Below are positions 6,231 to 11,057 of a DNA stretch of 11,057 nt, in pieces. This DNA is from Collinsella sp. (GTDB lineage Bacteria > Actinomycetota > Coriobacteriia > Coriobacteriales > Coriobacteriaceae), in assembly GCA_020025115.1 (NCBI GenBank), contig JAHHSP010000034.1:1-11057 (forward strand), read 5' to 3'. Position 1 is the stretch's first letter. Each line of letters begins with the position of its first letter. The translations under genes and the position numbers were made by a program. The notes beneath the pieces were generated by a model that saw only the letters and a list, made by a program, of their open reading frames with translations, ran no database searches and was not told the DNA's origin.

Positions 6231-6926
6231 ATGGCAGAAGAGAGTCGTGTCGAACTATCCCCCGAGGAGGCCGCCCGCCTCGCGAGCGTCGAGAATAGCG
6301 CCGACGCCTTGTCCGCCCTCATCGAGGACCTGTCCAGCTCGAGCCGCCGCACGCGCCAGCTCGCCGGCCGCGTGGTTAACCTGCTCGCCGAGCGCGAGCC
6401 CGACCTGCTCGCCCCCTTTATCGAGCAGCTGGTGGACGCCCTGTATCGCCCGGAGGCTCAGACTCGCTGGGAGGTGCTCGATGCGTTGACGCTGCTCGTT
6501 CCCGAACATGCCAAGGAGTGCGGCGCCGCGTACGAGGGAGCCGAGGCCGCTCTGTTCGATGAGATCTCGGCCCCGCTGCGCTTGTCTGCCTTCCGCTTCC
6601 TCGTGGTGTGGGGCGCCACGGAGCGCCGTCGCTCCGAGAAGGTGTGGCCCATCATCGACGAGGCCATCCAGTGCTATCACGGCGATCTTGAGTACCGCGA
6701 CATGCTCGCACTGCTCTTCTCCTTCTCGCATGGTCAGATCTCGGGTTCCGTCGCCGCCGAATTGGCCGGCCGCCTGCAGTTCGATGCCGAGAACGGCAAG
6801 GGCAGCTACCTGCGCGTTCGCTCGCGTGAGATCTATGACGCGCTGGTCAAGCGTTTCAAGCTCGATAAACCGCAGAAGAAGGCGCGCGCCAAGAAGAGCG
6901 ATGCCGAGGATGAAGACGAGGAGTAA
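6231..6926 (+). CDS. Helical-repeat (HEAT-like) protein of unknown function
   Basis: A 231-aa soluble, nearly all-helical protein. Residues about 25-170 read as successive amphipathic helix pairs (SADALSALIEDLSSSSRRTR, QLAGRVVNLLAEREPDLLAP, FIEQLVDALYRPEAQTRWEV, then LDALTLLVPEHA), the pattern of HEAT/ARM-type repeats that act as protein-binding scaffolds. The C-terminus is a highly charged tail, Lys-rich then acidic (KKARAKKSDAEDEDEE). No catalytic motif is visible. ATG 6231 has AAGAGG 9 bases upstream. The isocitrate dehydrogenase gene begins 3 bases after the stop, and its ribosome binding site lies inside this gene's last codons, so the two are cotranscribed and probably translationally coupled. 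A role in regulating or scaffolding the enzyme is only a guess. Certain as a gene; HEAT assignment by pattern only. Confidence 0.85.
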   Translation: MAEESRVELSPEEAARLASVENSADALSALIEDLSSSSRRTRQLAGRVVNLLAEREPDLLAPFIEQLVDALYRPEAQTRWEVLDALTLLVPEHAKECGAAYEGAEAALFDEISAPLRLSAFRFLVVWGATERRRSEKVWPIIDEAIQCYHGDLEYRDMLALLFSFSHGQISGSVAAELAGRLQFDAENGKGSYLRVRSREIYDALVKRFKLDKPQKKARAKKSDAEDEDEE

Positions 6927-6929
6927 ACC

Positions 6930-8015
6930 ATGGTCCACGACGTTGTCCTGATTCCCGGTGACGGTATCGGACCCGAGATCACGAGGGCGATGCGCCGTGT
7001 GGTGGAGGCGACCGGCGTCCAGATCGACTGGAATGTCCAGAACGCCGGTGCCGGCGTGATGGATGAGTACGGCACGCCGTTGCCCGAACACGTGCTCGAG
7101 GCGGTGCGTTCCACCAAGGTGGCCATCAAGGGCCCCATCACCACGCCGGTGGGCACGGGCTTTCGCAGTGTCAATGTCGCCCTCCGCAAGGAGTTCGACT
7201 TGTATGCCTGCGTGCGGCCCTGCCTCTCCCAGCCCGGGGACGGCTCGCGTTACCGCGATGTCGACCTGGTGATCGTGCGCGAGAACACCGAGGACCTCTA
7301 CGCTGGCATTGAGTTCGATGAGGGCACGAGCGAGGTCGCGAAGCTCGCCGAGCTCGTCGAGGCCTCCGGCCAGAAGCCCTTTGCCTCCGATTCGGCTATT
7401 TCCATCAAGCCGATCTCCATCGAGCGTTCGCGCCGCATCGTCGAGTACGCGTTCGAGTACGCCCGTCGCTGCGGACGCAAGAAGGTCACGTGCGTGCACA
7501 AGGCCAACATCATGAAGGCGACCGACGGCTTGTATCTGCGCGTGGCGCGTGAGGTGGCCGAGCGCTATCCGGACATCGAGTTCAACGATAAGATCGTGGA
7601 CGCCACATGCATGGGCCTGGTTCAGGAGCCTCATGATTTCGATGTGCTTGTGTGCCCGAACTTGTACGGCGACATCGTGAGCGACCTGTGTGCCGGCTTG
7701 GTAGGGGGCCTTGGTATGGCGCCCGGCGCCAATATCGGCACGGATGTCGCTATCTTCGAGCCCACGCATGGCAGTGCGCCCGATATCGCGGGCAAGGACA
7801 TCGCCAACCCCACGGCCGAGATCCTCTCCGTCGCGATGATGCTCGATCACCTAGGTGAGGGCCTGGCCGCCGAGCGTATCCGCGCGGCCGTTCGCGCCAC
7901 CCTCGCTGAGGGCACATGCGTCACCGGTGATGTGCAGCGCGCACTTACCGGCAGCGCCGAGGGTTCTTCTGGTACGCGGGATTATGCCGACGCCGTCATT
8001 GCGCACCTGGTGTAG
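6930..8015 (+). CDS. icd: Isocitrate dehydrogenase, NAD-dependent type
   Basis: Converts isocitrate to 2-oxoglutarate and CO2, feeding glutamate synthesis. The 361-aa product belongs to the isocitrate/isopropylmalate dehydrogenase family. Landmarks are IPGDGIGPE (8-16), GFRSVNVALRKEFDLYACVRP (77-97), RENTEDLYAGIEFD (117-130), VHKANIMKATDG (189-200), NLYGDIVSD (244-252) and EPTHGSAPDIAGKDIANPTAE (277-297). S80, N82 and R86 in SxNxxxR match isocitrate enzymes rather than isopropylmalate enzymes, with K191 and the Asp residues D224, D248 and D252 as catalytic and metal ligands. After the HGSAP motif, D285-I286 replace the Lys-Tyr of NADP enzymes, which points to NAD. Homoisocitrate dehydrogenase is a less likely alternative. 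Start ATG 6930 follows GAGGAG at 6918-6923. A strong terminator follows. No aconitase or citrate synthase gene is adjacent. Confidence 0.93.
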   Translation: MVHDVVLIPGDGIGPEITRAMRRVVEATGVQIDWNVQNAGAGVMDEYGTPLPEHVLEAVRSTKVAIKGPITTPVGTGFRSVNVALRKEFDLYACVRPCLSQPGDGSRYRDVDLVIVRENTEDLYAGIEFDEGTSEVAKLAELVEASGQKPFASDSAISIKPISIERSRRIVEYAFEYARRCGRKKVTCVHKANIMKATDGLYLRVAREVAERYPDIEFNDKIVDATCMGLVQEPHDFDVLVCPNLYGDIVSDLCAGLVGGLGMAPGANIGTDVAIFEPTHGSAPDIAGKDIANPTAEILSVAMMLDHLGEGLAAERIRAAVRATLAEGTCVTGDVQRALTGSAEGSSGTRDYADAVIAHLV

Positions 8016-8031
8016 GGTGCCTGGTGTAGGG
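8006..8031 (+). repeat. Short tandem duplication across the icd stop codon
   Basis: CCTGGTGTAGGG occurs at 8006-8017 and again at 8020-8031, a 14-base period. The first copy contains the icd stop codon TAG. Probably a recent small slippage duplication with no effect on the protein. Confidence 0.8.
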
Positions 8032-8067
8032 CGCACCGGTAACAGATCCTGCAATTAGGCAAACCTT

Positions 8068-8108
8068 AACGGGGACAAGCTCGTTTCGCGGCAAATCCCC
8101 GTTTTTTT
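8068..8108 (+). terminator. Strong intrinsic terminator after icd
   Basis: AACGGGGA (8068-8075) pairs with TCCCCGTT (8096-8103) over a 20-base loop that may itself pair, and a run of seven T follows (8102-8108). It ends the HEAT-like/icd transcript. Confidence 0.88.
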
Positions 8109-8165
8109 GGGTATCGTATCGGCTTGGCGTGAAAACCGTCGGGCAAGGTGAAGGGAGCGGGCCAC

Positions 8166-9326
8166 ATGGGTCTGATCATGAAGAAGGACGATTCCGAGGA
8201 TAACGAGTACATCGACGGCATCGAGGTCGTCGGCCGTGGCGAGGGGCCGAACGGCGATGACGAGGTCGAGCATGTGGAGATCCACGAGGGTCTGACCGCC
8301 GAGGATATCTCCGGCAAGACGGCGGCGGCCGAGGCCGAGCGTGAGACCGAGGCCGATCCCGAGCTGCTGGACGTCGAGGTCGAGGAGGACTCGGCGGAGG
8401 AGGAGAGCGCCTCCGACACCGAGAACGCCGAGGATGCCGCCGCGCCTGCCGCCGCGCCTGCCGAAAAGCCGTGTCCCAAGAAGACCCGCATGCAGCGAGC
8501 CTTGACGGGCAAGCACAAGTACTACATCGTCGGCGCGCTCGTCGCCGTGATCGTCGCCGGCACCGTCGGTTACTTTTTCGGATCCGGCGGCTTTGGCTCC
8601 AAGGGTGTGAGCGCCCCCGCCTTCGCCGAGAGTGAGCTCGACGTGACGGTCGCAACTTGGAAGTTCAAGGGCGCTTCGCACAAGATCACCGCACGCGAGG
8701 CCATCGAGAGCCAGTACAGTCTCGACAGCGTGAAGGACGAGGACGGCAACTATCCCGCTCCTTCCGCTGATGCGGTGCTGGCCCATGTGCGTAACCGCAT
8801 CCTGCTGGAGGAGGCGTCCAATCAGGGTATCGAGCTGAGCGATGAGGAGCTTTCTTCCTCTGCAGAGACCTCCCTGGGCACCTCGGACTTCTCCGCCATC
8901 GCCTATCAGTATGGGGTGAGCGAGGATCAGGCGAAGCAGATCGTGCGCGAGCAGGGCACCATCCAGAAGCTGTATCAGAGCGTGATGGAAGATGCTCCCG
9001 CCATGCCCAAGGCGCCCGCCGAGCCCGAGAGCGGCGACGAGAGCGAAGCCAAGGCCGAGTATGCCGCGTACATTATTGATCTGGCCGGCAAGGAGTGGGA
9101 TTCTGAGGCCGGCACCTGGGCCAAGCTCGACGGCGCCTATGCAACCGCGCTCGCCGGCGAGGAGATTACCCCCGAGTCCGCGACGTATGCTCAGGCCCAG
9201 AAGGCCTACGCCGTCGCATATCAGCAGTACATGATCGAGTCCCAAGGCGCGAGCGCCAAGTGGACGTCCTACGTCAACGGACTTTTCGGCGAGGCTGACA
9301 TCGAGCTGTTCGGTCTGTTCGCCTAA
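8166..9326 (+). CDS. Membrane-anchored SurA-N-like protein with acidic cytoplasmic domain
   Basis: The 386-aa product has three parts. Residues 1-100 are strongly acidic and low-complexity (Glu/Asp/Ala), probably disordered. A short basic segment (KKTRMQRALTGKHK, about 105-118) leads into one membrane helix (about 119-139, YYIVGALVAVIVAGTVGYFFG). By the positive-inside rule the N-terminus is cytoplasmic. The exported part (about 150-386) is mostly helical and resembles the SurA_N/trigger-factor-like chaperone fold: ADAVLAHVRNRILLEEASNQGIELSDEEL, YGVSEDQAKQIVREQGTIQKLYQSVM. No parvulin peptidyl-prolyl isomerase domain is visible, so it would be a chaperone-type or unknown exported protein, not an isomerase. 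ATG 8166 has GGGAG 8 bases upstream; GTG 8148 and ATG 8178 are alternatives in frame. Topology is firm; fold assignment moderate. Confidence 0.85.
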   Translation: MGLIMKKDDSEDNEYIDGIEVVGRGEGPNGDDEVEHVEIHEGLTAEDISGKTAAAEAERETEADPELLDVEVEEDSAEEESASDTENAEDAAAPAAAPAEKPCPKKTRMQRALTGKHKYYIVGALVAVIVAGTVGYFFGSGGFGSKGVSAPAFAESELDVTVATWKFKGASHKITAREAIESQYSLDSVKDEDGNYPAPSADAVLAHVRNRILLEEASNQGIELSDEELSSSAETSLGTSDFSAIAYQYGVSEDQAKQIVREQGTIQKLYQSVMEDAPAMPKAPAEPESGDESEAKAEYAAYIIDLAGKEWDSEAGTWAKLDGAYATALAGEEITPESATYAQAQKAYAVAYQQYMIESQGASAKWTSYVNGLFGEADIELFGLFA

Positions 9327-9463
9327 GATGCGCGTCCGGTTGCGCCGGCCGCAGCGTGCCGTTTGAGCGCGCCGGACGACTGCGCCGGCCGTAACGCGTC
9401 GGCCGATTGCGCTACGGCCCCGCGGCTCGACCATCGCGGTCATACGTCCAACTTGTCTACGGG
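9327..9463 (+). other. GC-rich intergenic spacer with short repeats
   Basis: No gene is seen in the spacer after the SurA-like gene. TGCGCCGGCCG occurs twice (9341-9351 and 9381-9391), with related GCGCCGG and TCGGCCG fragments around it. No T-run terminator for the upstream gene is visible here. Confidence 0.5.
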
Positions 9464-9492
9464 GCCGCTCACGGGTTGCACCCGTGAGCGGC
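9464..9492 (+). promoter_or_regulatory. Perfect 13-bp palindrome, candidate operator upstream of PNP gene
   Basis: GCCGCTCACGGGT (9464-9476), a TGC spacer and the exact complement ACCCGTGAGCGGC (9480-9492). There is no T-run on either strand, so it is not a normal terminator. It covers the -35 region of the extended -10 promoter just downstream, the position of a repressor or activator site. Confidence 0.55.
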
Positions 9493-9500
9493 GGGCGACT

Positions 9501-9509
9501 TGCTATGCT
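9501..9509 (+). promoter_or_regulatory. Extended -10 promoter for the PNP gene
   Basis: TGC followed by TATGCT (9504-9509) is an extended -10 element, giving a start near 9516 and a 60-base leader. No -35 stands out at 17 bases; that region lies within the palindrome, which suggests regulated use. Confidence 0.5.
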
Positions 9510-9576
9510 GAAGCAGTGCCTGCGGGGGAGGGGAACGACCCACCTCCGGCTTCAGCGAGGAGAAAGGACGGTCGTC

Positions 9577-10392
9577 ATGGACGAGACGTTTGAGAAAGTT
9601 GCCGCGTGGTGCAAGCCGACCATGGAGCATCCGCTCGCTATCGTGTTGGGCAGCGGACTGGGCTCGCTGGGAGAGCGTGTCCGCGTGGTGCGCCACATCC
9701 CGTACAGCGACATCGACGGATTTCCCACGGAGGCGATACCCGTGGAGGGCCATAGCTTCACGGTGCTCGTGGGCGAGCTCGATGGCGTTCCCGTGGTGGT
9801 ATATCCCGGCCGCGTGCACATGTACCAAGGATATGACGCCCTGCAGGTGAGTTCGCTTGTCCGTCATGCCCATAAGCTCGGCTGCCGCAGCGTCGTGTTG
9901 AGCTGTGCCACCGGCGCCGTGGGTGATATCCAGCCCGGTACCGTCGGCATCATCACCGATCAGTTGAATCTCACCGGGCGCAATCCGCTTGCATCGCCTC
10001 TGGGTGTCGCCGCCGCCGGCTTGGACAACCCGTTCATCTCCATGGCGGGAGCCTATTCTCCGTATCTCTCCAGCTTGGCGCGCGATGCCGCATCCGAGCT
10101 CGGCATGAAGGTCGCAGAGGGGGTGTACGCTGGCCTGCTTGGTCCCAGCTACGAAACGCCTGCAGAGATCCGCATGCTCGATGCGCTGGGTGCCGATTAT
10201 GTCGGCATGTCCACCGTATGCGAGTCCATCATGGCCCGCGCGCTCGGCATGGAGGTGCTCGGCATCACGCTCGTGACCAACAAGGCCGGTTGTCCTGGCG
10301 AGAGTCATGCCAGGGTTCTCGGTGTCGCCGACGAGGCAGCCGAGGCCATGCAGGTGCTCGCCCTCGCCACGATTCGTCGTATCGGCGCCTAG
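9577..10392 (+). CDS. punA: Purine nucleoside phosphorylase, class II (trimeric type)
   Basis: Cleaves inosine, guanosine or their deoxy forms with phosphate, releasing the base and (deoxy)ribose-1-phosphate for purine salvage. From ATG 9577 (271 aa; AAGGA about 8 bases upstream) it shows the class II signatures IVLGSGLGSLGE (22-33), EGHSFTVLVG (57-66), GRVHMYQGY (78-86), GPSYETPAEIRMLDALGADY (189-208), VGMSTVCES (209-217) and LVTNKAG (232-238). S27, R79, H81 and S212 match phosphate ligands of the family, and E193 and N235 match base-binding residues. Two positions are odd: Q84 stands where MYEGY has Glu, and CATGAVG (110-116) replaces the usual NAAGG loop. It has its own promoter and terminator. 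Methylthioadenosine phosphorylase is related but less likely, given the Glu and Asn base-binding residues. Confidence 0.9.
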   Translation: MDETFEKVAAWCKPTMEHPLAIVLGSGLGSLGERVRVVRHIPYSDIDGFPTEAIPVEGHSFTVLVGELDGVPVVVYPGRVHMYQGYDALQVSSLVRHAHKLGCRSVVLSCATGAVGDIQPGTVGIITDQLNLTGRNPLASPLGVAAAGLDNPFISMAGAYSPYLSSLARDAASELGMKVAEGVYAGLLGPSYETPAEIRMLDALGADYVGMSTVCESIMARALGMEVLGITLVTNKAGCPGESHARVLGVADEAAEAMQVLALATIRRIGA

Positions 10393-10430
10393 CGTCTCAA
10401 ATGGGGACAGGTACAAATTGAGGCATGTTC

Positions 10431-10466
10431 ACCCCGGTCGTCCACGATGACCGGGGTTTCTGGTTT
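10431..10466 (+). terminator. Intrinsic terminator after the PNP gene
   Basis: ACCCCGGTC (10431-10439) pairs perfectly with GACCGGGGT (10449-10457) over a 9-base loop, followed by the T-rich TTTCTGGTTT. Confidence 0.8.
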
Positions 10467-10520
10467 CGTCGGGATCGAAGTGACTGGCAAAAGAGTTTTT
10501 CTGCCGGTGGTATTGGGTAC

Positions 10521-10549
10521 TTGCGTGGAGGGGCGTTTCCACGTACTAT
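10521..10549 (+). promoter_or_regulatory. Promoter of the tRNA-Thr gene
   Basis: TTGCGT (10521-10526), a 17-base spacer and TACTAT (10544-10549). The predicted start near 10557 leaves a leader of about 35 bases before the mature tRNA, to be removed by RNase P. Confidence 0.65.
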
Positions 10550-10591
10550 AGACAATCGTCGGAACGGCTTGGTCCGTACCGCCATGGGGCC

Positions 10592-10667
10592 GCCAGCGTA
10601 GCTCAGTTGGCAGAGCACCGCTCTCGTAAAGCGGGGGTCACCGGTTCGAGCCCGGTCGCTGGCTCCA
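10592..10667 (+). tRNA. tRNA-Thr, anticodon CGT
   Basis: A complete cloverleaf: acceptor GCCAGCG/CGCTGGC (10592-10598 with 10657-10663), D arm with AGTTGG, anticodon stem CCGCT/AGCGG around loop CTCGTAA, and T arm ACCGG/CCGGT with loop TTCGAGC. Discriminator T and an encoded CCA (10665-10667) complete it. Anticodon CGT at 10625-10627 reads ACG (Thr), a frequent codon type in GC-rich genomes. It stands alone, with its own promoter and terminator. Confidence 0.96.
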
Positions 10668-10677
10668 TCGAAATCAG

Positions 10678-10713
10678 CAGGTCAGATGCCTTGTGCGTCT
10701 GGCCTGTTTTTTT
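10678..10713 (+). terminator. Intrinsic terminator after tRNA-Thr
   Basis: An 11-bp stem (10678-10688 with 10696-10706, two T-G wobbles), a 7-base loop and seven T (10707-10713), starting 10 bases after the encoded CCA. Confidence 0.88.
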
Positions 10714-10762
10714 GGCCCTTATGGCCGCTGCCTATGTGCGAACAAAGTCCTGGATGCTTTTC

Positions 10763-10819
10763 GCTGACCTCGCCCCGAAGGTGCGATGAGGATTTGGGGC
10801 GTTGAAAATGGGGGTCAGC
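10763..10819 (+). repeat. Nested inverted repeat, first half of a palindromic intergenic element
   Basis: GCTGACC (10763-10769) pairs with GGTCAGC (10813-10819), and inside it CGCCCC (10771-10776) pairs with GGGGCG (10796-10801). It sits 17 bases before the larger palindrome and may be part of the same element. Confidence 0.6.
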
Positions 10820-10836
10820 ATGGGGTGATTTGCAAA

Positions 10837-10971
10837 GTGTACGTTTTGGGGAAGGTTTTGCCTTCCATCGGGGCCTCTCATGAGTTTCGGCTTGCAAAAA
10901 CCCCAGGTCGCCGAAGTTCGATGCGGTCGAACTGGCGTTGGGGGAGCGAAAACCTTCCCCAAAACGTACAC
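10837..10971 (+). repeat. Long palindromic element with 23-bp perfect arms, MITE/REP-like
   Basis: Bases 10837-10859 (GTGTACGTTTTGGGG...) are the exact reverse complement of 10949-10971, 89 bases apart; three more pairs continue outside after one mismatch (to 10833 and 10975). Inside lies a nested hairpin: CCCCA/TGGGG (10901-10905 with 10939-10943), CGCC/GGCG (10909-10912 with 10934-10937) and GTTCGA/TCGAAC (10916-10921 with 10927-10932). There is no transposase and no clear target duplication, and I do not recognise the arms from a named family. Around it, 10714-11040 holds no convincing gene. Confidence 0.7.
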
Positions 10972-11040
10972 CTTGAGTTTTCGCGCACCCGGTTGGACAA
11001 TTTCAAGCGGATACAAGCCCTTCGCGGTCGGGAGCGCACC

Positions 11041-11057
11041 ATGGATTTGAGCCGAGT
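11041..11057 (+). CDS. Possible start of a gene cut by the window end
   Basis: ATG 11041 has GGGAG (11030-11034) 6 bases upstream and is followed by an open frame of only five codons (MDLSR...). The spacing is right, but there is too little sequence to say more. Confidence 0.2.

Noticed and set aside
6255..7850. 531-codon minus-strand open frame opposite the HEAT-like gene and icd
   Set aside because: It lies opposite two well-supported coupled genes and its translation shows typical antisense composition without motifs.
8055..9443. 462-codon minus-strand open frame opposite the SurA-like gene
   Set aside because: It covers the icd terminator and the anchored protein gene; low-complexity Gly/Leu/Arg sequence, an antisense shadow.
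10732..11016. 94-codon minus-strand open frame across the palindromic element
   Set aside because: Its sequence is dictated by the inverted repeats; there is no ribosome binding site of note and no domain. It could be reconsidered if the element proves conserved at codon level.
1..11057. CRISPR array or prophage
   Set aside because: No regularly spaced repeats and no phage structural, integrase or cas-type genes are seen.

Overview
The window looks like a chromosomal segment of a GC-rich Gram-positive bacterium, most likely a coriobacterium (Collinsella/Olsenella/Enorma type). I infer this from the base composition, the GGAG-type ribosome binding sites, a lipoprotein signal with a GC-rich coding context, a long-form HPF, a DegV protein and an anchored SurA-like protein. 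No database search was possible, so the genus is inference. All convincing genes lie on the + strand.

Positions 1-1200 hold the basic, low-complexity C-terminal tail of a gene that begins before the window (possibly a DEAD-box RNA helicase). It ends in a strong intrinsic terminator at 407-440. A comF-type phosphoribosyltransferase follows. Its start is unclear, and a better-looking N-terminus sits in another frame beside an A5 run. Positions 1200-1680 have no credible gene. They contain a TATAAT promoter followed at the expected start point by about 280 nt that can fold into a closed multibranch RNA. The site lies between comF and hpf (raiA), the neighbourhood in which the raiA noncoding RNA class is known, so this is my best candidate for an interesting undescribed element here.

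Positions 1683-4423 encode an orphan family-3 solute-binding lipoprotein, a long-form ribosome hibernation factor with its own promoter and terminator, and a DegV fatty-acid-binding protein. Positions 4514-6055 hold a two-gene unit: a beta-hydroxyacid dehydrogenase carrying an unusual 54-residue His/Cys-rich metal-binding tail, and a coupled small membrane protein of unknown function.

Positions 6231-8108 hold a second unit, a HEAT-like helical-repeat protein joined by a 3-nt gap to an NAD-type isocitrate dehydrogenase, closed by a strong terminator. Next come a membrane-anchored SurA-N-like protein (8166-9326) and a class II purine nucleoside phosphorylase (9577-10392), whose extended -10 promoter sits just behind a 13-bp perfect palindrome. 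A tRNA-Thr(CGT) with its own promoter and terminator follows. The last 340 bases hold no credible complete gene but two adjacent inverted-repeat structures, one with 23-bp perfect arms, resembling an intergenic repeat or MITE-like element.

Most of the window is housekeeping content. The parts worth following up are the ncRNA candidate, the metal-binding tail, the comF start, the PNP operator and active-site changes, and the terminal palindromic element.
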